64,000 nt of DNA from Propionispira arboris (GTDB lineage: Bacteria; Bacillota; Negativicutes; Selenomonadales; Selenomonadaceae): the NCBI RefSeq assembly GCF_900109225.1, contig NZ_FNZK01000021.1:1-64000 (forward strand). Reading direction: 5' to 3'. The notes beneath the pieces were generated by a model. That model saw only the letters and a program-made list of their open reading frames with translations, had not been told where the DNA came from and ran no database searches. Both the position numbers and the translations under genes were made by a program. Each line of letters begins with the position of its first letter. Position 1 is the first letter of the stretch. This document shows, in pieces, positions 29,019 through 36,863 of the stretch.

Positions 29019-29027
29019 TGTTATAAT
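29019..29027 (+). promoter_or_regulatory. FlxA-like gene promoter
   Basis: Extended -10 TGTTATAAT (29019-29027) with a weak CTTACA -35 at 28999-29004, 17 bases apart. The start codon is about 40 bases further. Confidence 0.6.
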
Positions 29028-29067
29028 AGAAATTAAGAGAATTCTCTAATATAAGGAGTGATCAAGC

Positions 29068-29478
29068 ATGTCAATTACAAGTATTTCCTCAACGACTGCC
29101 AGTACCAGCCAAGATAGGCTGAACAACATCAACCAGTTGAAACTAGAAAAAAAAACTATAGAGGCACAAATCGCTAAGTTACAAGCGACAAAATCAAAAG
29201 ACAATGAAACGACCATTAAGACACTACAAAAACAGGCCGATCAAATCGAAAAGCAAATTGAACAGCTCCAAAATGCATCATCTAGTACAGGGCAAACCAA
29301 TAATACGAATAAAGCAGCGTCCACCCCGTCGCTCAATGAAAAATCCGGACCTGCTTATCAAACTAGTTTAAGTGATGCAGGGTTAAATGCCTTAAACACA
29401 GCCCAAGACCAGAAAAATACTGCTGATCAAACAACTGCAAATGCCACGCTCAGTAACTTAGTGAATGGTGTACAATAA
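29068..29478 (+). CDS. FlxA-like coiled-coil protein
   Basis: 136-residue hydrophilic protein with a Ser/Thr-rich start, a coiled coil (about residues 20-70: KLEKKTIEAQIAKLQ and KTLQKQADQIEKQIEQLQ) and a Gln/Asn/Ser/Thr-rich tail. This matches the FlxA-like family, associated with flagellar genes in several bacteria. AAGGAG precedes the ATG. It is the only plus-strand gene in the motility area and lies between two OGT-type genes. The Ser/Thr-rich ends could themselves be glycosylated, though nothing shows this directly. Confidence 0.7.
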   Translation: MSITSISSTTASTSQDRLNNINQLKLEKKTIEAQIAKLQATKSKDNETTIKTLQKQADQIEKQIEQLQNASSSTGQTNNTNKAASTPSLNEKSGPAYQTSLSDAGLNALNTAQDQKNTADQTTANATLSNLVNGVQ

Positions 29479-29487
29479 ACGAAAAAG

Positions 29488-29550
29488 AACTGCTTCTGAT
29501 TTTATCACCAGCCCATGGCTGCATAAGATAAAACCAGAGGCAGTTTTTTT
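29488..29550. terminator. Terminator between FlxA-like and OGT genes
   Basis: Long stem (about 29488-29506 with 29527-29545) with an inner CAGCC/GGCTG hairpin and a T7 run on the plus strand. T residues also follow on the minus strand, so it may end both convergent genes. Confidence 0.88.
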
Positions 29551-31225
29551 ATGTTTGATTTTTATTTGCGGCTTGATAAGACTGCCACATGGATTGATAC
29601 ATACACTCAATATCTTTCATGTACTGCTTCTCATCCATTAAAGGTGACTCCAGCATATCCGCCCGCAAAGTTTTATGCAACGTGTCCAAAAGTGCAGGCT
29701 GTTTGGAAAATTCTATGGCTTTGGCGATATATTCCGCTTCCGATCCTGCAATCCACGCATCTAACCCAAGATTTTTCAAGATGCTATACCCAAATCGAGC
29801 ACCATGTCTTTGCCCTTTTAAAGTCAAAACCGGTATTCCCATATAAAGTGCATCAAATGTCGTGCCCCCACCCGGATAGGGAAATGTATCCAGTGCAATA
29901 TCGACCGAAAGATATTCATTCAAATAATCCAGTGAATCCCCCTGCAGCTCAACCCGTTCCAAATCAAAACCAGCATTCTGCAAACGACCTTTCGCCAAAT
30001 CACAAGCCGATGCACCATTAAAAATTTCTGTTTTCAATAAAAGCCGGCTGTCAGGAATACTTGCCATAATGGCTTGCCAAATCTGCAAAACTTCCTTTGT
30101 TATTTTCGCAAAATTATTAAAACAGCCAAAGGTAATAAATTTATTATGAATACAAGCCGCACCTTGCGGTGCTTTAGCATCACTGCGACCCGTATATGAA
30201 AACTGGCTGTGCGGCAAACGATATAATTTTTCTACAAATTCATGATCGCCAGCACCCGGTGGATCAACATACCGGTCTGTCAGGAAATAATCAACCGTTT
30301 CCAGCCCTGTCGTATTGACATATCCCAAACCGGATACCTGAACAGGTGCTGGTTTATAAGCCAAAATTGGCAGCCCGCCATTACAGGAATGCCCGCCAAG
30401 TTCCACTAAAATATCAATTTCATCCTCATAAATCAGCTGCGCCGCCGCAGCATAATCGGAATAATGAACCGTTCGCCAGCCATCAACTTTACTTTGCAAC
30501 AGCTCTGTAAAGCCGTCCGCATCGCCCAATGAATAGCAAAGCACTTCGTATGCCGTATGATCATAAGCAGTTAATAAATTATACATAAAATAAAACATCA
30601 CATGACTGCGAAAATCAGGTGAAAGATACCCGATTCGCAATTTTTTTTTACTTTTTGGCTTTGCATGTTTAAATGGTTTGATATTCGCAAAAAAGTCCTG
30701 ATACTTTTTATGTTGAGCAAAAAGTTCGACATTACTGATTCCATTTTCATAATGAAGACATAATAAATAACCGCTGTAAGCCCGCACCTGCTCACCAAAG
30801 TCTTTATCACTGTGCACTGCCTTCAAATAAGAATCCGCAGCCCGCCCCGGGCTTCCCAGTCGAAGCTGAAGGCTTCCCAGCCCCCGCAAAAGATTCGGCA
30901 GAAAGACCTTATCACGTTTACGCCTGTCAAACGGTAAAACTCCAAGCGCCAGCTCGACCATTTCCATCGCCTGCACATAGTCTTTCAGCTCTTCGTAAAT
31001 ATAGCTAAGCAAACTATAAGCTTCGGCATCATAATTCGTATGATACTGCACCGATTTTTTCAAGGCAGGAATAGCCGCTTCATTATTTTTTAATTGATAA
31101 CAGGAAACTCCTAAAAAATACAGTAAATCTCCATTATCCGGCTCTGCCACCAGTCTCAGTTGAAGCTGCTGAATCATTTTCTCAAGCACTGCATCCGTAT
31201 TTGTTTGACAACTCTCTATTTTCAT
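29549..31225 (-). CDS. OGT/SPINDLY-type protein glycosyltransferase with TPRs
   Basis: 558-residue protein: N-terminal TPR repeats (about residues 10-180, e.g. LLYFLGVSCYQLKNNEAAIP and AYSLLSYIYEELKDYVQAME) and a C-terminal OGT/SPINDLY catalytic region (about 195-545) with KLRIGYLSPDFRSHV, LVELGGHSCNG, VDYFLTDRYVDPPGA and DTFPYPGGGTTFDALYMG. The TPRs would select the protein acceptor. Its catalytic half resembles that of the shorter OGT gene at 27826-28929, so they are paralogues. GGAGTGA precedes the ATG. The TPR gene lies 26 bases upstream. Confidence 0.92.
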   Translation of the reverse strand: MKIESCQTNTDAVLEKMIQQLQLRLVAEPDNGDLLYFLGVSCYQLKNNEAAIPALKKSVQYHTNYDAEAYSLLSYIYEELKDYVQAMEMVELALGVLPFDRRKRDKVFLPNLLRGLGSLQLRLGSPGRAADSYLKAVHSDKDFGEQVRAYSGYLLCLHYENGISNVELFAQHKKYQDFFANIKPFKHAKPKSKKKLRIGYLSPDFRSHVMFYFMYNLLTAYDHTAYEVLCYSLGDADGFTELLQSKVDGWRTVHYSDYAAAAQLIYEDEIDILVELGGHSCNGGLPILAYKPAPVQVSGLGYVNTTGLETVDYFLTDRYVDPPGAGDHEFVEKLYRLPHSQFSYTGRSDAKAPQGAACIHNKFITFGCFNNFAKITKEVLQIWQAIMASIPDSRLLLKTEIFNGASACDLAKGRLQNAGFDLERVELQGDSLDYLNEYLSVDIALDTFPYPGGGTTFDALYMGIPVLTLKGQRHGARFGYSILKNLGLDAWIAGSEAEYIAKAIEFSKQPALLDTLHKTLRADMLESPLMDEKQYMKDIECMYQSMWQSYQAANKNQT

Positions 31226-31251
31226 TGGTCACTCCATCATGAAAAATTTAT

Positions 31252-32124
31252 TTAAACATGATCTTTGATTAATTTCAGCAAAGCAAAATCAGTGGTGGGT
31301 AATTTTGCCGCATACTGTAATGCTCCAATCGTATCATGCGCAGCAACCGCCAGCAAAACCATATTCCGTAAGCTTTCTCCATTGTATTCATCCAGTTCCA
31401 ATGCTGCCAGTAATAAAATTTCCGCATCACCCAATTGGTCCTCATAATAGGCCTGACCAGCCGCTTTATTATACAATGTAATCTTTTCCTGCAAGGAAAC
31501 TTTTTGATTCGCAATTTCCATTTTTAAAGTTTGCACCGATTGCACTATGTCGTTAATTTCCGCAGCCTCTTGATCCACCTTAACTACAAGGTTTTTCTTC
31601 CGATCAACACGCTCTTCAGACTGATTCAGACCAGGCAAGACTTCCGCTTTTTTAAGATTTTCAACAGGATTCATAAATTCTATAATATGAGGATATTCTA
31701 TAAACAGTTCACGTGTTGGACTTTCTAGAGATTCAAGGATTTCTTGAATTGCTCCCGCTTGCTGATCCGTTAAGTGCTGTGTCGTATTTAAAATGAATTC
31801 CAAGACTGCTAAACCATCCTTGGGGCGATCCTTGAGAAAACAAATTCGGCTGAGTAAAATACGAGCACCTATATGTGCACCTTCAAATTCCATGGTTTTA
31901 TTAGCCCAAACTGTTGCCCTATCATAATCACCATCTAAGAAATAAAGTTCCGCCGCGTCAAAAAGAACCTCCACGTCATAACACTTTAAATTGAATAATT
32001 CAATAACTATATCTAATGCTTCTTTTACATTGCCTGTTTCTTTATATTCTGTGATTTTGGCTTTTAATTCAACCAACTTGTTTTTCTTTTGATTCTTGGC
32101 TAATTTCTTACTTGCTTTTCCCAT
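31252..32124 (-). CDS. TPR-repeat protein
   Basis: 290-residue helical protein with a Lys-rich start (MGKASKKLAKNQKKNK) and TPR-like repeats around residues 25-130 (EALDIVIELFNLKCYDVEVLFDAAELYFLDGDYDRATVWANKTMEF) and near the end. The start at 32124 has GGTGG upstream; a frame from 32148 is possible. It lies between the glycan island and the TPR-OGT gene and is probably cotranscribed with the latter, perhaps as a scaffold for glycosylation. No enzyme motif is seen. Confidence 0.8.
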   Translation of the reverse strand: MGKASKKLAKNQKKNKLVELKAKITEYKETGNVKEALDIVIELFNLKCYDVEVLFDAAELYFLDGDYDRATVWANKTMEFEGAHIGARILLSRICFLKDRPKDGLAVLEFILNTTQHLTDQQAGAIQEILESLESPTRELFIEYPHIIEFMNPVENLKKAEVLPGLNQSEERVDRKKNLVVKVDQEAAEINDIVQSVQTLKMEIANQKVSLQEKITLYNKAAGQAYYEDQLGDAEILLLAALELDEYNGESLRNMVLLAVAAHDTIGALQYAAKLPTTDFALLKLIKDHV

Positions 32125-32232
32125 TATACGCCCACCGTTCCTTATCAATTAAGACATAATTTACTATCAATAAAACGACTTAAGAATGATCAATTTATTT
32201 AAAATTAATTGCTTTAATAAGCCAAGATGTTC

Positions 32233-32886
32233 TTAAATTTTTCGTAAATCAGCAAGAATATCTCCATATGATCTATTTTTACCAAATAAAACTGTTGTTC
32301 CTAAAACAAACCCTTTCATTCCTTTTGGGGCGAATGTTTCAATCTTATCCATTCCGCAGGCACCATCCCAGTAAACATCAATATTGTACTCATCCTTCAT
32401 CGCCAATAACTTGTCTACCTTTTGTCCAACATATGGCAAATAAATTTGTCCAGCATGTCCAGGATTGACACTCATGATTAACACTTTATCAACAATATAT
32501 AAAAGTTCTAAAATACTTTCGATTGAAGTACCTGGATTAATCGCAATTCCTGGTTTAATTCCCGCTTCAATGATTTTTTGTAATGTTGTTGATGGATGAT
32601 AATCTGCTTCCGGATGAATATAAATTGTATCAACACCACGATTTATAAACAAATCCAAATAGCTGCCTGGCTTTTTAATCATAAGATGAACTTCTACTTC
32701 TTTTTTCGTAGCTTTCCTTATAAATTCCAAGTCTTGCAGGCCCATAGCAAAATTAGGAACAAACTGTCCATCCATAATATCAATATGAAAGCTATCTATG
32801 CCCGCATCTTCTAATATTTTCACCTCATGTTCTAAGTGACCATAATTTGCACACATCATCGATGCACTATATTCGACTCCAGCCAT
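32233..32886 (-). CDS. Ribulose-phosphate 3-epimerase family protein
   Basis: TIM-barrel epimerase of 217 residues. Metal and catalytic motifs are present: SASMMCANYG, FHIDIMDGQFVPNFAMG, VHLMI, IMSVNPGHAGQ and YWDGACG (where housekeeping Rpe usually has VDGG). The last motif and its place in the island suggest a dedicated copy that makes a pentulose phosphate for a nucleotide-activated polyol, together with the next two genes upstream. GGAGTTGA precedes the ATG. Exact sugar unknown. Confidence 0.85.
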   Translation of the reverse strand: MAGVEYSASMMCANYGHLEHEVKILEDAGIDSFHIDIMDGQFVPNFAMGLQDLEFIRKATKKEVEVHLMIKKPGSYLDLFINRGVDTIYIHPEADYHPSTTLQKIIEAGIKPGIAINPGTSIESILELLYIVDKVLIMSVNPGHAGQIYLPYVGQKVDKLLAMKDEYNIDVYWDGACGMDKIETFAPKGMKGFVLGTTVLFGKNRSYGDILADLRKI

Positions 32887-32908
32887 AAACTCAACTCCAA
32901 CTCTATAA

Positions 32909-33943
32909 TTATTCCTCTATTACAAACATAATTTTACAATAAAGTTCTTTTTTTTCACGCATAATAGAAAAAGCCTCTTTATATTGCTCCAATGTAAATT
33001 CATGTGTAATAAGTGGTAAAACGTCTAGTTGTTTGCACTGCATTGCCGCTAAGGCATCCTTCCAATCATTTTCCATTTCAGTAAAACTACTATTCCACGT
33101 TCCAACTAAACAGATTTCTTTTCTTAAAATATTCCAATAAGCATTTTGTGACAAAGTAATAGCCTCCACAGGGTTTCCCATGGTAACGACTTTCCCGAAA
33201 TTCCGCACTGCTAACAAACATTCTTCTAATGTTGCAGATTGTCCCGTTCCCTCAATGCAGGCATCTGCGCCAACACCATTGGTTAACGATAAAACATAAT
33301 CCCGCACACTTATCTCACTAGAATTAATCGTCTGTAAAAAACCTAAACGTTGCGCAAATTCTACTTTATCCCGATTCCGAGCAACAAGTACAATATTTTT
33401 AAGACCTGCTATTTTTGCCCACTGAGCAAGTATCAACCCAATCGGACCAATACCAAAAATCACAATGGTATTTCCAATCCCGACACATGCTTTTCTAAAA
33501 GCATGCAGCGCGACTGCCACTGGTTCACACATTGCTGCTTCTTTACATGATACACCTTCCGGTATAAAAACTAAATTTTCTTTTTTGACAGCAATGTATT
33601 CACTCATTCCACCATTACAACGTGAACCATAATAATTATATTGTTTACATTGTGCATAACGACCGCATTGGCAGGCACTGCATTCACCACATGGAATTAA
33701 AGGGAAAACTGCTACATTACGCCCGATCAAATCTGTATTGTCTGCCTCAACAACTGTCCCGGCAAACTCATGCCCAATAACGGTAGGAAAATGATAGGTT
33801 CCTTTATCAAAAACACGCGGTATGTCACTGCCGCAAATTCCGACTGCTTTTACTTGCAAAAGGACTTCTGTATTTTTTCTCTCAGGCATGCCTATTTCAT
33901 CATAGCGAAGATCATTTACACCATAAAGATTCAATACTCTCAT
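32909..33943 (-). CDS. Zinc-dependent polyol-phosphate dehydrogenase (MDR family)
   Basis: 344-residue medium-chain dehydrogenase. The catalytic zinc motif (GICGSDIPR and GHEFAGTV), four structural-zinc cysteines (CGECSACQCGRYAQC) and the NAD loop FGIGPIGLILAQWA are intact. It is similar to galactitol-1-phosphate dehydrogenase and to the ribulose-5-phosphate reductase used for CDP-ribitol. Its ATG overlaps the preceding gene's TGA in an ATGA, a coupling signal. With the adjoining cytidylyltransferase and epimerase it probably makes a CDP-polyol. The direction and sugar are inferred. Confidence 0.85.
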   Translation of the reverse strand: MRVLNLYGVNDLRYDEIGMPERKNTEVLLQVKAVGICGSDIPRVFDKGTYHFPTVIGHEFAGTVVEADNTDLIGRNVAVFPLIPCGECSACQCGRYAQCKQYNYYGSRCNGGMSEYIAVKKENLVFIPEGVSCKEAAMCEPVAVALHAFRKACVGIGNTIVIFGIGPIGLILAQWAKIAGLKNIVLVARNRDKVEFAQRLGFLQTINSSEISVRDYVLSLTNGVGADACIEGTGQSATLEECLLAVRNFGKVVTMGNPVEAITLSQNAYWNILRKEICLVGTWNSSFTEMENDWKDALAAMQCKQLDVLPLITHEFTLEQYKEAFSIMREKKELYCKIMFVIEE

Positions 33944-34644
33944 TTTAACCACGCATCCCTTTTTATCTCGAGTAAAGCTTTAAATAAATCAATATCTTCC
34001 GTTGTCGTAAGCTTAATATTTTTTTCATCGCCCCGAGCAAAATGTATGTCCCAGCCAAGTGCGACTTGCAAAGCGGATATAGAGTCTATTTTCAGTCCTT
34101 GTTTTTCAGCTGCCGGATAAAGTTCCCGCATCCGCTTTCCCGAAACAGCTTCCGGAGTTTGCCCACGCACTAAAAGACTTCGGTCCATATTCTCTTTGGT
34201 AAAGGTAGATTCTGTCTTTAAGTACATCGTATCCATGCAATCTAATACAGACATTGAATTGCCTTGCTCACTGCATACACGAATCGTATCAGAAATAGCC
34301 GCACTTGTAACCAAAGGACGCACAGCATCATGGACAATAATAACATCATCATCCCAAATATCAGTAAATGAGCACATCCCTCGATAAGTAGATTCATATC
34401 GAGTAAGTCCACCCGAAACAATCCCAGTCAACTTGGTAATGTTAAATTGCAGTGCATACCCTTCTAAAATAGGTTGCCAGCCCTCAACACAAACAACTTG
34501 AATTTGATCAATTTCCGAATGTTGTTGAAATGCTAGCAAAGTATAAATAATAACCGGTCGATTATTGATATGGATAAACTGCTTAGGTATATCCTGCCCC
34601 ATACGACCACCTACTCCACCAGCTAAAATCAATGCCTTATTCAT
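33940..34644 (-). CDS. IspD/TarI-like cytidylyltransferase
   Basis: 234-residue CTP-using nucleotidyltransferase. The start ALILAGGVGGRMGQDIPKQF is the signature loop, and IIVHDAVRPLV and the late KLTTTEDIDLF are typical of both IspD and the polyol-phosphate cytidylyltransferases TarI/Bcs1. The neighbouring polyol dehydrogenase and pentulose epimerase favour a CDP-polyol product (for example CDP-ribitol or an isomer) over isoprenoid synthesis. GGGAG precedes the ATG at 34644; a longer frame from 34692 lacks such a site. Confidence 0.85.
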   Translation of the reverse strand: MNKALILAGGVGGRMGQDIPKQFIHINNRPVIIYTLLAFQQHSEIDQIQVVCVEGWQPILEGYALQFNITKLTGIVSGGLTRYESTYRGMCSFTDIWDDDVIIVHDAVRPLVTSAAISDTIRVCSEQGNSMSVLDCMDTMYLKTESTFTKENMDRSLLVRGQTPEAVSGKRMRELYPAAEKQGLKIDSISALQVALGWDIHFARGDEKNIKLTTTEDIDLFKALLEIKRDAWLK

Positions 34645-34739
34645 AGTTTCACTCCCGACATAGTTTTTGTTCATATATCTTTTTTTATTCATGTAAAGAA
34701 ACTATGATAGACATTACCATCAGCTTCCCCAAAATACCA

Positions 34740-36851
34740 CTAAATTCTATTATCCATAACATATTCCCGATTGCAAAATTCATCTCTAGACAAACTATTT
34801 TCAAAAACACAATTATCCACTCGAGAATATTTTTTTTGAATCAAACTATATATCACATCTACAAACTGTGGTCGAATATCAAATGAAAAAATATCCCCTA
34901 TAGTCAAATATTCTTTAAAATAAGAAAGTATGCCTGCCTGTACATCTTTCACGTAAAGCAATTCACCATGACTGCGTTTCTCATTTATATAGATTGGTCG
35001 ACCATCTTCTGTAAAAGATTTTAATGTTGGCATTAACGACACAATAATACTCTCAATCAGTAAATAATTATGCGATAAGTAGCTTTGCAAATCATATAAA
35101 AACCCGTCTTCGACAAAAGCTTTCATATTCAGGGCTTGTTTTTTTCCATAATCCTCAGCAAATTGAATGAAATAAAATCCATTCATTGGATAATCCAACA
35201 AATCTAATAAACACATTTGGCAAGTCCCAGAAGAAACAAAATCAAAAAATGCTAATCTTTCATCCGGCTCTAGCTTTAAAGAATCTATATATTGCCAGTA
35301 ACGCCCCCGAAGTACCGATGAGCGCTGAAAAATTTTATTTTTATGTCTCATGACATACTCATTTAATGTTTCATGTCTTCGTATTGGTAAAATTTCTTCA
35401 TCAAGTAAAAAAAATCTTTGCCTTAACATATCTGCTGGCGTACCATCAAAAGCAATCCGCAAAGCATAGCAGATATCCTCTTCAGTAAACAAAGTTGCGG
35501 ATATTGCAGCCATTCGTGAAGTGTAAAAATAATCAGCTTTAGGAATTTTTCGTTTTGGATATTTCTTTCTTAATAGCTGATACATTTCAGAAAAAATATA
35601 TCCATCCCTTGCCGAAAACAATATACGACTATAATCTTTTGCGGTCTCATATAAAAGCCATGCCATAAAAGCCGTTAGTAATGGTCCAATAAACAAATAC
35701 CCCATAGTATAACCATCACCAATCTTTGCCTTTCCACCTGATTTTTCTAAAGCAAACGGACTATTAAAAACCTTGGATAAAAAGAATCCTACAAGGATCC
35801 TTTCCGACAAAGATTCAGCTTTTTCTAGTATGAATGCATAAGAAGAAATTTCTGCCATATCGATCGCATTGTAAATTCTGAAGCTATCCAATCCATGCAT
35901 CTGTGCATAAACAATATCTGCATCCGCATTATCACCAATATGTAGATATGATTTTCCCTGCACTCGTTTTTTGAACACCTCATATAAATTCTGTGTCTTT
36001 AATGTTTGATATTCTACAGATACAAAAATATCCTCATAACCACTAAAGCCACAATCTATTAAGATTGATTCAATAAGTTTCCGGGATAAATACATATCCG
36101 AAATCAAAAACACCCGTTTTCCTTGCGCTACCGCAAATTGCAACATACGTAACATATCCTCACGAGAAAATAACAGCGCTCGCTCTGTTTGTATCTCCCG
36201 CTCCATTAATGACTCTGCTTGCTCCCATGTAATCGTCAATTTTTCTGCTAATACACGATATATTTCTTCATGTGTCGGATTCCGCCCTTGACGGTAAAGT
36301 TCCTTTTCTGATTCAATTCGAATATTACAAAATCCTTTTATCTCTGTCGTTTTCTCTACCAATGCAAAAACATCTTCTGGATACATCACCCGTCGTATAA
36401 GTAGTGTGTCAAAAATATCGAAACTAATAATATCATGCTGCAAAATTTCTGTCTTAAGTTGCTCCTCATTGATCGCAAAATACGGGTGATCCACCAACGT
36501 TTGTTTCGCCTCTTGCAATAACTTTACGCCATGAATATCATAAAGTTCAATAGCATTTTTTTTACAAAAATCACCAATTCGTGTGCAAATAATCTTCGAA
36601 GAATTCGCTCTTGCCACAATGATAATACAATCCGGCCGCAAAAATTGCACTTGATCTATTGGAAAAATTGGTTTTCCATAAAGTTCTCCGCTATCCTTAA
36701 AACCATCCAGCAATCCTAAAAAATTATACTGTGGAAATATCTCTAAAATCGTCTTTGTATTTACACCTATTCCATAAAGAATAATTTTCTTATGTTCCAT
36801 TTTTCCAAAATTCTCTTTAAAAGTTTGAATTATATATTCACATTCAGTCAT
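34740..36851 (-). CDS. Large HAD-family protein with N-terminal Rossmann-like module
   Basis: 703 residues in three parts. Residues about 20-115 are the island's recurrent Rossmann-like module (KIILYGIGVNTKTI...LLDGF). Residues about 135-350 are a haloacid-dehalogenase fold with all motifs: SFDIFDTLLIRR (nucleophile Asp), FLISDMYLS and HIGDNADADI. Residues 350-703 form a domain I do not recognise (ILFSARDGYIFSEMY, YFYTSRMAAIS). Similar large HAD proteins occur in bacterial polysaccharide clusters. The role may be a sugar-phosphate phosphatase or a transferase; neither is shown. Confidence 0.75.
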   Translation of the reverse strand: MTECEYIIQTFKENFGKMEHKKIILYGIGVNTKTILEIFPQYNFLGLLDGFKDSGELYGKPIFPIDQVQFLRPDCIIIVARANSSKIICTRIGDFCKKNAIELYDIHGVKLLQEAKQTLVDHPYFAINEEQLKTEILQHDIISFDIFDTLLIRRVMYPEDVFALVEKTTEIKGFCNIRIESEKELYRQGRNPTHEEIYRVLAEKLTITWEQAESLMEREIQTERALLFSREDMLRMLQFAVAQGKRVFLISDMYLSRKLIESILIDCGFSGYEDIFVSVEYQTLKTQNLYEVFKKRVQGKSYLHIGDNADADIVYAQMHGLDSFRIYNAIDMAEISSYAFILEKAESLSERILVGFFLSKVFNSPFALEKSGGKAKIGDGYTMGYLFIGPLLTAFMAWLLYETAKDYSRILFSARDGYIFSEMYQLLRKKYPKRKIPKADYFYTSRMAAISATLFTEEDICYALRIAFDGTPADMLRQRFFLLDEEILPIRRHETLNEYVMRHKNKIFQRSSVLRGRYWQYIDSLKLEPDERLAFFDFVSSGTCQMCLLDLLDYPMNGFYFIQFAEDYGKKQALNMKAFVEDGFLYDLQSYLSHNYLLIESIIVSLMPTLKSFTEDGRPIYINEKRSHGELLYVKDVQAGILSYFKEYLTIGDIFSFDIRPQFVDVIYSLIQKKYSRVDNCVFENSLSRDEFCNREYVMDNRI

Positions 36852-36863
36852 ATTACCTTATCC

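Noticed and set aside
32149-32232. Terminator between the glycan island and the TPR gene
   Set aside because: The AT-rich inverted elements are weak and have no GC stem, so read-through into the TPR and OGT genes is likely.
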